Origin: Pseudomonas sp. StFLB209
Lineage (GTDB): Bacteria > Pseudomonadota > Gammaproteobacteria > Pseudomonadales > Pseudomonadaceae
Assembly: GCF_000829415.1 (NCBI RefSeq)
Contig: NZ_AP014637.1
Span: 4,357,001-4,421,000 of the forward strand
Reading direction: 5' to 3'
DNA: 64,000 bases
Position 1 is the first letter of the stretch, and each line of letters opens with the position of its first letter. Below, piece after piece: positions 18,401 to 26,256 of the stretch. The notes under the pieces are model-generated. The model worked only from the letters and a program-made list of their open reading frames with translations, had not been told where the DNA came from and ran no database searches. Position numbers and translations under genes: made by a program.

Positions 18401-19051
18401 GGTGTCGCCGAGAAACACATCGGCCTGACCGAACGCCACGGCGTTGATGGCACTGCGAAACGACGGGTAGGTCTGTAGTATCGCGCCTGGGTACTGGGTC
18501 TGGACCTCGTCGGGCGGCAGATAGTGATAGACCATGCTCAGGCGCAGACCCGCAAGGCCGGCGCTTAGTGGCCGGGTATCGTCGCTGTGGCTGACCAGCA
18601 CCGGCTGATCCGTTGCGTAGGGCAGCGACAGGCTGATGCCGCTGTCAATCGCCTCGAAGCGGTTGGCGCTGCCCAGCAGGTCGATACGTCCCTGTTTAAG
18701 TGCGTCGATGGCTGCACTGCGGCTTTCGAAGCGCAGGGTCCGGACCGGCACGTTGAGCGCCTGGGAGATGACGCTGGCGTAGTCGGCGCTGATCCCTTCG
18801 TAGTCACGGCCTGAAACGCTGATGTCGAACGGCGGATAATCGGGGGCCGAGGTGCCAAGGACCAGCTCGTGGCGCTCGGCCAGCCAGCGCTGCTGATGGT
18901 TGCTCAGTGGCGGTGATATCGCCACCGGCCCGGTGCGCCCCAGCAAGGTGTAAGGATCGGGGTTGCCGAGCGCCGAGGTGGCCACCAGGATCAGTAACAG
19001 GCAGATGGCTGGCTTGGCAGGTTCAAGGCATCTTGATATCAGCATATTCAT
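15410..19051 (-). CDS. BvgS/EvgS-like hybrid sensor histidine kinase
   Basis: A 1213-residue unorthodox sensor. A signal peptide precedes two periplasmic solute-binding (venus flytrap) domains, roughly residues 45-285 and 300-540. A membrane helix (about 548-568) leads to a PAS domain, then HisKA with phospho-acceptor FLATMSHEIRTPMN, the ATPase domain (GAGLGLVICRT), a receiver with aspartate in MVDCNMPVMNG and a C-terminal HPt with MAHRIKGAARI. This supports a four-step His-Asp-His-Asp relay. Its ATG overlaps the stop of the upstream LuxR-type regulator by four bases, so the two form a BvgAS-like pair. The signal is unknown; Bvg-type flytraps often sense small anions or organic acids. Confidence 0.93.
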   Translation of the reverse strand: MNMLISRCLEPAKPAICLLLILVATSALGNPDPYTLLGRTGPVAISPPLSNHQQRWLAERHELVLGTSAPDYPPFDISVSGRDYEGISADYASVISQALNVPVRTLRFESRSAAIDALKQGRIDLLGSANRFEAIDSGISLSLPYATDQPVLVSHSDDTRPLSAGLAGLRLSMVYHYLPPDEVQTQYPGAILQTYPSFRSAINAVAFGQADVFLGDTISTRYVINHGYLNNIRMARFGKHEASGFGFAVRHDNPDLLEILNRTLRAIPSETRNDIARRWNAADDLAPSDQSLQLSAAEHAWISRHPKLRVVVDPADAPLSFFDNTGNLRGVSADVLDLLRLRTGLQFDIRPASSAQDMAQQLAREEADLIAALLPDQALGGQLTYSRPYLDNAFVLVTRLGEDQPTLLQQLSGKRLAVAGSDTLQAWLAQHHRLIEQTPYDSAHQALTLLMRGQVEGVVMPLLSANYLLSAPEFENRLHITATAGEAPALISLASRSNNPELAAIINKALVSITPQEMASIHDRWRTWSSAANHHDYRPLLYRVLLGAGVTLLALLAWNAWMRRQISQRKAAERALSDQLQFMGAMLDGTPHPLYVRDREGRLRLCNDSYLQTFATQRDQVIGHTVTEGVLSDPDQARQYAEDYRQVMASGTPLITDRPLHIGQRRLTIYHWILPFHDSLGEMQGTIGGWIDISERRQLLEDLQAAKDSADNANRAKSTFLATMSHEIRTPMNAVIGMLELALKRADQGQLERPAIEVAYSSANDLLELIGDILDIARIEAGQLSLNPERARLRLLSGAVVRMFEGLAQQKNLALKLEFDSRLDVDVLIDPLRFKQVLSNLISNAIKFTAAGQVRVTLQAGKQSSHEHLDLKLSVQDSGIGISASDQQRLFEPFAQVDNNGQMPRSGAGLGLVICRTLCTMMGGKLHLQSRPGQGTCVTFELMLERLATDQPAAQETSVILPAVSPPTPALNILVVDDHPANRMVLTQQLEFLGHRCQSAEHGKVGLQLWQQTDFDLLMVDCNMPVMNGYELTGAIRDQELLEQRLPCIIWGFTANAQPEEIQRCRDAGMDDCLFKPIGLGVLGERLASLAAAPEHGARALLFDPGSLEKLTAGRNEMTRRLLRQLLDSNQQDRQALIGLDPHHQRPDLQAMAHRIKGAARIICATPLVEACEALERACTPVAATGQVRACQQHLDAVMQTLEKQLQEQLRKS

Positions 19052-19674
19052 ACCAACGAATTGCGTTTTGCCATGTCGATAAGTTCTACCAGGGTTCGGG
19101 TTCTGAGCTTCTGCATGAGGCGGGTTTTATAGGTGCTGACCGTCTTGTTGCTGAGAAACATGCCTTTGGCGATTTCCTTGTTGGAGCGTCCCTGGGCAAA
19201 TAACTGAAGTACCATCAATTCGCGATCATTGACCAGTTTGAACAGTTCGATTTCGCTGGGCTTGCCATCTTCTCCGGGGGGCGCACTAAGTGCCTGGCTG
19301 GGGAAGTAATTGTAGCCGGATAATACCGCTTTGACCGAGCTGAGCAGTTCGCTGAGGTCTTCCTGTTTGCACACATAACCGGCCGCGCCCGACTGCATGC
19401 AGCGGATGGCGAACAGACTGGGGGTCTGGGAGGTCAGGACCAGAATCTTCGAAGGCAGCCCCATGGCGTTGAAGCGGGCCAGCACTTCCAGGCCATCAAG
19501 CTTGGGAATGCTGATGTCGAGAATGATCAGGTCAGGCATGCACTCGCGGACCATCTGCATGGCGTCTACGCCGTTATCGGTCTCGCCGACCACTTCATAG
19601 TTTTCGTTTTCCAGCAGCATACGTACGGCCAGACGAATGACCGGATGATCGTCGATGATAAAAACTGAGTTCAT
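19048..19674 (-). CDS. BvgA/EvgA-like NarL-family response regulator
   Basis: A 208-residue regulator with an N-terminal receiver (MNSVFIIDDHPVIRLAV, acceptor aspartate in LIILDISIPKLDG, lysine in VCKQED) and a C-terminal LuxR-type helix-turn-helix (LVNDRELMVLQLFAQGRSNKEIAKGMFLSNKTVSTYKTRLM). It overlaps the hybrid kinase by four bases and is the presumed relay output. The start at 19674 removes twelve unlikely residues. A perfect palindrome at 19765-19778 may be its own operator. Confidence 0.93.
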   Translation of the reverse strand: MNSVFIIDDHPVIRLAVRMLLENENYEVVGETDNGVDAMQMVRECMPDLIILDISIPKLDGLEVLARFNAMGLPSKILVLTSQTPSLFAIRCMQSGAAGYVCKQEDLSELLSSVKAVLSGYNYFPSQALSAPPGEDGKPSEIELFKLVNDRELMVLQLFAQGRSNKEIAKGMFLSNKTVSTYKTRLMQKLRTRTLVELIDMAKRNSLV

Positions 19675-19764
19675 AATTAAATCCATACAGGCAGCGAAGA
19701 AAGCGCGCACATTAGCTCAGATGTTTAGCGAGTCACATGAATGAATCCGGTCTGTTGATATATA

Positions 19765-19778
19765 TAGGAAAGTTCCTA
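19765..19778. promoter_or_regulatory. Palindrome upstream of the BvgA-like regulator
   Basis: TAGGAA-AG-TTCCTA is a perfect inverted repeat about 90 bases before the regulator start. It resembles the binding-site style of NarL-family regulators such as EvgA or RcsB. The rest of the 303-base gap (19675-19977) shows nothing else I recognise. Confidence 0.45.
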
Positions 19779-19977
19779 CAGCAATTAAAGTATCGGCGTA
19801 CGAAATGACCCCGATGTTCAGGGGGTTGTTTAATGGCGCGTCAGTATCAGGGGGCTAAAAGATGGCTAGATAAGATCATCGTTTAATGCACTAAACAGCG
19901 TCTGGAAGTGAGGCGGAGTTGAGTGCTATGGGTCGTAATAAGGTTAGTGGCCGGCGAGGCTGTACCGCGCGGGTTGC

Positions 19978-20364
19978 TCAAGGTCTATCGAGCAAGCGGG
20001 CCAGATCGGCAACGCGCAGCGGTTTGCTCAGGCAGCCCAGCAGCGGTAGCGCGCGGCGTCGGGCGGTGTGTTCGAGCTGCAGCAGGCCCTCTTCGGTCAG
20101 ACCGCTGAAGATGATCGCCTGGCGTACCAGCCCTTTACGCCAGGCCTGGCCGACCAGCTCCAGCCCTGGCAGGTCGGGCAGGCGCTGATCGCAGAGCAGC
20201 AGGTCGTAAGGCGTGTGGCTGCGCTCAAGCGCGGCGAAGGCTTCGGCGGCGTTAAGGGCCGGCGTGAGCAGAAAATAGCCCTGATTGTTGAGCAACGCTT
20301 GGGTGGCGATCAACTGGAACGGATGATCTTCCACCAGCAGGATCCGCAGGTTGTGTCTGGGCAT
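19978..20364 (-). CDS. Stand-alone receiver-domain protein
   Basis: A 128-residue single receiver with acidic pocket VEDH, acceptor aspartate in LLCDQRLPD, a threonine/serine region at IIFSGL and lysine in LSKPLRV. There is no output domain. Receivers like this can serve as phosphate shuttles or sinks, and the neighbour is a hybrid kinase with an HPt domain, so it may accept phosphate from that relay. The ATG at 20364 is used. A MITE begins 68 bases upstream of the start. Confidence 0.85.
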   Translation of the reverse strand: MPRHNLRILLVEDHPFQLIATQALLNNQGYFLLTPALNAAEAFAALERSHTPYDLLLCDQRLPDLPGLELVGQAWRKGLVRQAIIFSGLTEEGLLQLEHTARRRALPLLGCLSKPLRVADLARLLDRP

Positions 20365-20431
20365 TGGTTTTCCGGGGCATTCTGGTACCGGCTGCCCAAT
20401 GTTCAGGCCAGCTGTGCGGCAGGTGGGAACA

Positions 20432-20609
20432 GGGCATCTCTAAAAACTACCAACTGGCTGGACGCCTGCGGCGCTACGCGCGCCATCGCTGCGTTGAAAA
20501 CCGGCTCAAAATGCTCATTTACAAGCCGTAAAGTCGAACGCGACTCCGACCGTTTTTCACCGGTTTTCGCCTTGCGCTGGCTGCTTCGCCTACGTTTTTA
20601 GAGGTGCCC
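20432..20609. mobile_element. MITE-like element 2
   Basis: A ~178-bp relative of element 1 with ends GGGCATCTCTAAAAAC and GTTTTTAGAGGTGCCC. It is flanked by direct AACA (20428-20431 and 20610-20613), again a 4-bp duplication. An inserted-looking stretch (ACTGGCTGGACGCCTGCG) near the left end is absent from element 1. It sits between the stand-alone receiver and dgt; the rest of 20365-20741 shows nothing else. Confidence 0.8.
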
Positions 20610-20741
20610 AACAGTATTGAATGCCGGGATTATTCAGAAAACTTTGCTTACAGGGCGATAGGAGAATTCTGGTGGGTTTGTAGGAAACGTCTGAAGATGC
20701 AAAGCGGGCCGGGGTGATGCTGGATCCCCGGCCTGTTCCGC

Positions 20742-22082
20742 TCAGCGATGATGCCCCGCGCCGCCGGTCATTTCCTGAGCCATTTCGCTGGCATAGCTGT
20801 CGGTCATGCCGGCAATGAAGTCGATCATGCGCAGAAACGCGCTGTGCAGTGGGGCATCGGCTGCCGGCGCGCTGCTACCCAGCAGGTCGAGAATGCGCCG
20901 ATGCTTGAACGACGGGGTGCGCCCGCCGAATTGCTCCACCGCAGCGCCACAGAAGGCATTGAGCAGCACTTCCAGGGTGGTGTAGGCGCCGATCTCGAGC
21001 AGGGTCTTGCGCTTGTCCTGGAAGATCTTCTTGCGTGCCATGTCCTTGGCATTGAGGACACAGCGTTTGGCCGGACCGTGCATATGCTCGACCAGATCGC
21101 CTTCCAGCGTGCCGTCAAGCAGCGCCTGTTGCTGTTCGACAAAGGCCTGGGCCGCCGCATTGGTCAGGTGCTCGATGGCCTTGCCGCGCAGGATCGCCAG
21201 CTTGCGCCGCCGGGAGTCGTCGGCACCCAGTTGCCGATAGGTGTCGGGCAGGTCGTCACCGACCAGGTCCAGCAGCAGGGCTTCGACTTCACTGTATTGC
21301 AGCAGGTCCATCTCCAGCCCGTCTTCCAGATCGATCAGGGCGTAGCAGATGTCGTCGGCCGCTTCCATCAGATAGACCAGCGGATGGCGCGCCCAGCGTT
21401 GATCTTCGACTTGCGGGATGCCCAGCTTGTTGGCGATCTGCTCAAGCACCGGCAGCTCGCTCTGGTAGCAACCGAACTTGTGTTTTTTATAGCCTAGCGA
21501 GTCGGCGTGGCGCGCGGTCCACGGGTATTTGAGGTAGGTGCCCAGGGTCGCGTAGGTCAGGCGCATCCCGCCATCGAACTGGTGATATTCCAGTTGGGTG
21601 AGCACCCGCAGGCCCTGGGCATTGCCTTCGAAGTTGAGAAAGTCCAGCCGCTCGGTGTCACTCATGCCATCGAGCCAGCCGCGCCCGGCCGCCTGTTTGA
21701 ACCAGTTGCGAATGGCGTCTTCGCCGGAGTGGCCAAAGGGCGGGTTGCCGATGTCATGGGCCAGGCACGCCGACTGCACGATCATCCCCAGATCAGTGGG
21801 TTCGCACCAGTCCGGCAGGCTGGCGCGCAGGGTTTCGCCCACCCGCATGCCGAGCGAGCGGCCCACACAGCTGACTTCCAGCGAGTGGGTCAGACGGGTA
21901 TGGATATGGTCGTTGCTCGACATCGGATGCACCTGGGTCTTGCGCCCCAGACGCCGGAACGCGCCGGAAAAGATGATCCGGTCATGGTCCTTGTGAAACG
22001 GACTGCGCCCCAGTTCTTCGGGGCTGTGCAGCGGTTTGCCGAGTCGTTCGCGGTTAAGCAGGGTCTGCCAGTCCAAGGCCAT
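20742..22082 (-). CDS. dgt: Deoxyguanosinetriphosphate triphosphohydrolase-like protein
   Basis: A 446-residue HD-domain hydrolase that splits dNTPs into nucleoside and triphosphate. It has the N-terminal family segment [14 protein letters not shown] and [10 protein letters not shown], and the metal-binding HD pair in [16 protein letters not shown]. Length fits the type 2 dGTPase-like subfamily, which acts as an oligomer with broad dNTP control. The start [15 protein letters not shown] at 22082 is standard. The next gene upstream on the same strand (EAL protein) is about 65 bases after it in reverse order, so joint transcription is possible. Confidence 0.92.
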   Translation of the reverse strand: MALDWQTLLNRERLGKPLHSPEELGRSPFHKDHDRIIFSGAFRRLGRKTQVHPMSSNDHIHTRLTHSLEVSCVGRSLGMRVGETLRASLPDWCEPTDLGMIVQSACLAHDIGNPPFGHSGEDAIRNWFKQAAGRGWLDGMSDTERLDFLNFEGNAQGLRVLTQLEYHQFDGGMRLTYATLGTYLKYPWTARHADSLGYKKHKFGCYQSELPVLEQIANKLGIPQVEDQRWARHPLVYLMEAADDICYALIDLEDGLEMDLLQYSEVEALLLDLVGDDLPDTYRQLGADDSRRRKLAILRGKAIEHLTNAAAQAFVEQQQALLDGTLEGDLVEHMHGPAKRCVLNAKDMARKKIFQDKRKTLLEIGAYTTLEVLLNAFCGAAVEQFGGRTPSFKHRRILDLLGSSAPAADAPLHSAFLRMIDFIAGMTDSYASEMAQEMTGGAGHHR

Positions 22083-22147
22083 TGCTCCGTCTGTTCACAA
22101 ACCCCTAGCTTCCCGGTTCAAGGCGCAGGCTGCAAGGGGCAGGGCGC

Positions 22148-23320
22148 TCATAACCCGGCGGCATCGATGTCGATCAACAGCAAGCGCTGGCCGGCGTCGA
22201 AGAACTGCCCGGCGGTCAGGCAGTACTGGTTGCTGGTCGCGTCGCGATAGGTGGTAGAGAGAATCAGCCGGCGTTCTTCCCAACCCTCGGCCAGCAGGTG
22301 GTAGAAGTAGGGCCGCCACGACCAGTTATGCCCCACGTAGCGGCTATCGGCCTGCCAGGTGCCGTTGCGCCACTCCAGATTCGGGGTGAGCTGGGTGCCA
22401 TGCCGGTCGCACTGATAAAAGCGCAGCAACCAAGGGTATTCTTCGGGGCGGGCCAGCTCGTTGAGTTCGCTGCCCGGCAGTTCGTTTAGCGTCCAGCGTT
22501 GCAGTGCGCTCATCAGTGCGGCCAGCTTGCGCCGCAGCACCATCAGTCTGGCGCGCTCGGCCACTTTAGCCAGCACGTAACGGTCGCGCAGCACGGCAAA
22601 GGCGTTGACGAAACTGTCGGCAGCGAAGAAATCCGGTTCGGCGCGGGCGAACAGAAAGCCCTGCACATAGCGTGCACCGCACTCCAGGGCAAAATGCAGC
22701 TCGGCCTCGGTCTCGACACCTTCGGCAATGATCCAGCAGCCGGTTTTTTCGGCCATCTGCGCCAGCGCACGTACCACATCGCTGCTCGGGCCACCGCGGG
22801 CCGCCGCCTGAAACAGGCGCATGTCGAGTTTGAGAATGTCCGGCTGCAAGGCCAGAACCCGATCCAACTGCGAATAGCCGGCACCAAAGTCGTCGATGGC
22901 GATCCGTGCCCCGGCTTCGCGGTAGCGCCTGACGACCTCGCTCAGGCGCTGGATATCACCGCCCAGTTCGGTGATTTCAAACACGATCCGTTGCGCCGTC
23001 ACGCCATGGCGCTGCAACTGCTCAAGGCTTGGCAGTGGCGCGCCGGGTGTCAGGCTGCTGATCCAGCGCGGCGACATGTTCAGGCTCAGAAACCAGTCCT
23101 GCGGCGCCAGATGCAAGCGGCTCAGCGCATCATCACGAATCAGTCGGTCCAGTTGGCGCAGGCTGTCGGCCGATTGGGCGGGGTCATTGAACAGTGGCCC
23201 TACCGAATGCAGTTGGCCTTGCTCATCGCGCAGCCGACCCAATGCTTCGATACCGGCGATTCGCCCCGTAGCGGTGTCGATGAAGGGCTGGAAGCAGGCA
23301 ATGGGTTGCCCCGTGATCAC
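22148..23320 (-). CDS. YkuI-like EAL-domain cyclic-di-GMP phosphodiesterase
   Basis: A ~390-residue protein with an N-terminal EAL domain and a C-terminal PAS-like sensor of the YkuI type (YQCDRHGTQLTPN, WSWRPYFYHLLAEG). All catalytic EAL residues can be found: EALGR, the asparagine in SLNMSP, glutamate in FEITE, IDDFGAGYS, KLD, EGVET and QGFLF. It should therefore degrade cyclic-di-GMP, opposing the cyclase at 10.8-13.2 kb. The GTG at 23320 (MITGQPIACFQPF) is chosen because AAGGAG lies six bases before it; the GTG at 23338 would put that site inside the gene. No membrane segment is evident. Confidence 0.88.
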   Translation of the reverse strand: MITGQPIACFQPFIDTATGRIAGIEALGRLRDEQGQLHSVGPLFNDPAQSADSLRQLDRLIRDDALSRLHLAPQDWFLSLNMSPRWISSLTPGAPLPSLEQLQRHGVTAQRIVFEITELGGDIQRLSEVVRRYREAGARIAIDDFGAGYSQLDRVLALQPDILKLDMRLFQAAARGGPSSDVVRALAQMAEKTGCWIIAEGVETEAELHFALECGARYVQGFLFARAEPDFFAADSFVNAFAVLRDRYVLAKVAERARLMVLRRKLAALMSALQRWTLNELPGSELNELARPEEYPWLLRFYQCDRHGTQLTPNLEWRNGTWQADSRYVGHNWSWRPYFYHLLAEGWEERRLILSTTYRDATSNQYCLTAGQFFDAGQRLLLIDIDAAGL

Positions 23321-23419
23321 ATGACACTCCTTGCGCACATAATAAAAAACCGCGCGATGCAGATGCTGCGCAGCGCGGTCAATGTGATCGTGTGTTGCAA
23401 GACAGAGGCCAAACAGCCA

Positions 23420-23770
23420 TCAGGGCTTGCGGGTACGGCTCTGGATCGCCAGTTTGATCAATGGCATCAGGGTTACCCCTAGACGTATCAGCCGAGCCAG
23501 GCCGCCGCCACCTTGCCGGGGCGGCTTGTTGGCGCCGCGACCGCCGAGAAACCCCAGCAGCGCGACGGCGCCCACGCCCCATAACGGCGCATGGCGAATC
23601 CCCAACGAGCCCGGCAGCCCTTGAGCCATGCCGCGCACCCGGCGCAGCGGTTGCAGGACCTGTGTCGACTCGTGGCGGATTTCCTGACGATGCATTTCCA
23701 TGCGCAGGCGTACCAGTGCCTTGCGCAGTTCCCGGCGGGTATTGCCTTGATGAGACTTCGGTTCACTCAT
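23420..23770 (-). CDS. Small basic protein of the YqjD-YqjE cluster
   Basis: A 116-residue basic protein with a charged N-terminal helix (RRELRKALVRLRMEMHRQEIRHES) and a glycine-rich hydrophobic C-half (GVGAVALLGFLGG, LIRLGVTLMPLIKLAI). Its start overlaps the stop of the YqjE-like gene by four bases, so it is the third gene of a small membrane-protein operon, where YqjK-like proteins often sit. I do not recognise a specific family and no function can be given. Confidence 0.8.
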   Translation of the reverse strand: MSEPKSHQGNTRRELRKALVRLRMEMHRQEIRHESTQVLQPLRRVRGMAQGLPGSLGIRHAPLWGVGAVALLGFLGGRGANKPPRQGGGGLARLIRLGVTLMPLIKLAIQSRTRKP

Positions 23771-24159
23771 GGCAGCAATCGCTCACGGTCGTTGGCCAGC
23801 TCTTCGAGGGTTGCGCTGAACGGCGAGGACTCGTCGAAGATCGCCGCGCGCAGGCGCAAGCCACAGAACACGGCGGCCAGGAAATAAAACACGCACAGGC
23901 CGATGATGCCGACCAGGCGATAACTGTCCCATAGCACGATCAACAGCAGCGCCGAGAGACCGGTGAGCAGCAGCAGGCCGAATACCAAGGCGAGACCGGC
24001 AAACAGCAGCAGGCTCACCGTGCGGGCTTTCTGCTCTTGCAGCTCGATGCCGAACAGCTCGACATGACTGTGCAGCAAGCCTAGAAACGCGGCGCCCAGG
24101 CGCCGTGGCGCAGACCCCGGTTGCTCGGCCTGGGCGGCGGATTCGTTTTGCCCGTGCAT
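23767..24159 (-). CDS. YqjE family inner-membrane protein (phage-holin-like superfamily)
   Basis: A 130-residue membrane protein with two central hydrophobic helices (SLLLFAGLALVFGLLLLTGLS-like, about residues 48-70, and LVGIIGLCVFYFLAAVFC, about 80-100) after an amphipathic HSHVELFGIELQEQKAR segment. This is the pattern of the YqjE/holin-superfamily III proteins found after DUF883 proteins. It lies between the DUF883 gene (four bases upstream) and the basic protein it overlaps. It is associated with stationary-phase envelope functions in relatives; the exact role is unknown. Confidence 0.85.
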   Translation of the reverse strand: MHGQNESAAQAEQPGSAPRRLGAAFLGLLHSHVELFGIELQEQKARTVSLLLFAGLALVFGLLLLTGLSALLLIVLWDSYRLVGIIGLCVFYFLAAVFCGLRLRAAIFDESSPFSATLEELANDRERLLP

Positions 24160-24163
24160 GGCC

Positions 24164-24478
24164 TTAACGCCTGGAGGCCAGCAGGCCGATCAGAAAACCG
24201 ACCCCGGCGGCGATGCCCACCGACTGCCAGGGATTGTTTTGCACATAATCTTCGGTCGCCTGCACCGCCGCTTCACCGCGCTGACGCAGCGAGTCCTCGG
24301 TCAGTTGCAGGGTTTCACGGGCGCGCTCAAGGCTGTCCTTAATCTGGTCACGCAATTGGTCGGCCTGTTCACCGGCCAGCGAGGCGGTGTGGTCAAGGAG
24401 TTTTTCGGTGTCGGCAACCAGGGTCTGGAAGTCGGCCAGCAGGATTTCCTGGGCGGTCTGGGCAGTACGGCGGGCCAT
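24164..24478 (-). CDS. DUF883 (ElaB/YqjD family) membrane-anchored ribosome-associated protein
   Basis: A 104-residue protein with a long charged coiled-coil (residues ~8-70) and a C-terminal anchor (WQSVGIAAGVGFLIGLLASRR). The family members YqjD and ElaB of E. coli tether ribosomes to the membrane in stationary phase. It is the first gene of a three-gene minus-strand operon. The ATG at 24478 is clear. Confidence 0.9.
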   Translation of the reverse strand: MARRTAQTAQEILLADFQTLVADTEKLLDHTASLAGEQADQLRDQIKDSLERARETLQLTEDSLRQRGEAAVQATEDYVQNNPWQSVGIAAGVGFLIGLLASRR

Positions 24479-24817
24479 GGTGTTCTCCGTGAAATGGCGT
24501 GTCTGGGTTCAGAGTATGGCGTGTTGCAGAAGGTTCATTTGAATTGAATCAGTGTGTTTTTCATAGCGGCTGGTACAGCTTTTGCTTCGTCATGGTGCGT
24601 CAACGCCGCTGGCTGCGCCAGATAGGCGCGCCTGCCGGGCGCAAACCTTACGCCAAACTTTAATAACCGGGAAACATCCTGAGCTTTTTTCGTTTCGTGC
24701 TCGTTATCAGAGCACGGCCTATGGATCGGGGAGTCCGTGCGCTGCTCCAGTTCGGTGCGCGCGGATGCAGAACGTCTCGCTTTGGTGCTTCCAAGAACTT
24801 GCAGGTCTGCCTTCGCA
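24479..24817. other. Divergent intergenic region before amtB
   Basis: This 339-base gap between the DUF883 operon (minus) and amtB (plus) should hold both promoters. I saw no -24/-12 element with correct spacing, no terminator and no repeat. Several frames cross it but none looks coding. Confidence 0.4.
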
Positions 24818-26026
24818 ATGGAAAATTTGCACAGCGCCGTGGACACTCTGGTCCATAGTTCCAACACCTTGTTTCTGTTGCTGGGGGCCGTCATGGTCCT
24901 GGCCATGCATGCCGGGTTCGCCTTTCTTGAAGTCGGTACGGTCCGGCAGAAGAATCAGGTCAATGCCCTGTCGAAAATCCTCAGCGATTTCGCGGTATCG
25001 GCGGTGGCGTATTTCTTTATCGGCTACTGGATCTCCTACGGCGTGACCTTCATGCAGCCGGCGGCGGTGATCAATGCCGACCATGGTTACGGGCTGGTCA
25101 AATTCTTTTTCCTGCTGACCTTTGCCGCTGCGATACCGGCCATCATTTCCGGCGGCATTGCCGAACGTGCGCGGTTCGTCCCGCAGCTGTGCGCCACTGC
25201 GTTGATCGTGGCGTTCGTCTATCCGTTCTTCGAAGGCATGATCTGGAACGGCAACTATGGCCTGCAGGCCTGGTTACAAGCCAGCTTCGGTGCCAGCTTC
25301 CATGATTTTGCCGGCTCTGTGGTGGTGCACGCCATGGGTGGCTGGCTGGCGCTGGCGGCGGTGTTGCTGCTGGGTTCGCGTAACGGCCGCTATCGCGACG
25401 GTCGGCTGGTGGCTTACCCGCCGTCGAGCATTCCGTTTCTGGCCCTGGGTTCGTGGATCCTCATCGTCGGCTGGTTTGGTTTTAACGTGATGAGTGCCCA
25501 GACCCTGCCTGCAGTCAGTGGTCTGGTGGCGGTCAATTCATTGATGGCGATGGTCGGCGGCACCCTGGCGGCCTTGATCGTTGGCCGCAATGACCCGGGC
25601 TTTTTGCACAACGGCCCGTTGGCCGGGCTGGTGGCGATCTGTGCCGGCTCTGACCTGATGCACCCGGTTGGCGCACTGGTCACCGGCGCGATTGCTGGCG
25701 CGATGTTCGTCTGGTGCTTCACCGCCGCCCAGGTGCGCTGGAAGATCGACGATGTGCTGGGTGTCTGGCCGCTGCACGGCATCTGCGGCGTCTGGGGCGG
25801 TATCGCTTGCGGAATCTTTGGCCAGCAGGCACTCGGCGGGCTGGGCGGCGTCAGCCTGATCAGCCAGTTGATCGGCAGCCTGCTCGGTGTCGTGGTGGCG
25901 CTGGCCGGCGGCTTTGCCGTGTATGGCCTGCTCCGGTTCACCGTCGGCCTGCGCCTGAACCAGGAGCAGGAGTACTACGGCGCCGACCTGTCGATCCACA
26001 AGATCGGTGCGGTCAGCCAGGACTGA
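24818..26026 (+). CDS. amtB: Ammonium transporter AmtB
   Basis: A 402-residue, 11-helix channel that takes up ammonium/ammonia. The recruitment-site aspartate and first pore histidine lie in FHDFAGSVVVHAMGGWLA, and the second pore histidine in HGICGVWGGIACGIFG. The start MENLHSAVDTLVHSSNT at 24818 gives the usual N-terminal helix; upstream in-frame codons are untranslated sequence. No glnK lies beside it, which differs from the common glnK-amtB arrangement and suggests this is a second Amt gene or is controlled separately. Confidence 0.94.
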   Translation: MENLHSAVDTLVHSSNTLFLLLGAVMVLAMHAGFAFLEVGTVRQKNQVNALSKILSDFAVSAVAYFFIGYWISYGVTFMQPAAVINADHGYGLVKFFFLLTFAAAIPAIISGGIAERARFVPQLCATALIVAFVYPFFEGMIWNGNYGLQAWLQASFGASFHDFAGSVVVHAMGGWLALAAVLLLGSRNGRYRDGRLVAYPPSSIPFLALGSWILIVGWFGFNVMSAQTLPAVSGLVAVNSLMAMVGGTLAALIVGRNDPGFLHNGPLAGLVAICAGSDLMHPVGALVTGAIAGAMFVWCFTAAQVRWKIDDVLGVWPLHGICGVWGGIACGIFGQQALGGLGGVSLISQLIGSLLGVVVALAGGFAVYGLLRFTVGLRLNQEQEYYGADLSIHKIGAVSQD

Positions 26027-26098
26027 AACCGGCAATAGCTGCCAGCCTTGCTATGCTCTAGCCGCAAGATGAGGAGCGATCCTCGGCGAATCGGGTAG

Positions 26099-26238
26099 CA
26101 GGCCGTTGAAAAACGTAGGCGAGGCAGCCAGTGCAAGGCAAAAACAGGCGAAAAAGCGGAGTTTACAGGTTGTAAATGAGCATTTTGAGCCTGTTTTTAA
26201 CGCAGCAATGGCAACGCAGGTAGTTTTTCAACAGCCTG
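26099..26238. mobile_element. MITE-like element 3 (related core, different tips)
   Basis: A ~140-bp element whose core is the reverse of elements 1 and 2 (GAGTTTACAGGTTGTAAATGAGC) but whose ends are CAGGCCGTTGAAAAAC and GTTTTTCAACAGCCTG. No clear target duplication was found. Its right end lies 18 bases before the start of the acyltransferase gene, so it must form part of that gene's leader. Confidence 0.72.
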
Positions 26239-26256
26239 ATAGTGCATGAGGTGGGC

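Noticed and set aside
24515..24535. TGGCGTG...TTGCA before amtB as a sigma-54 promoter
   Set aside because: The spacing between the two elements is far too short.
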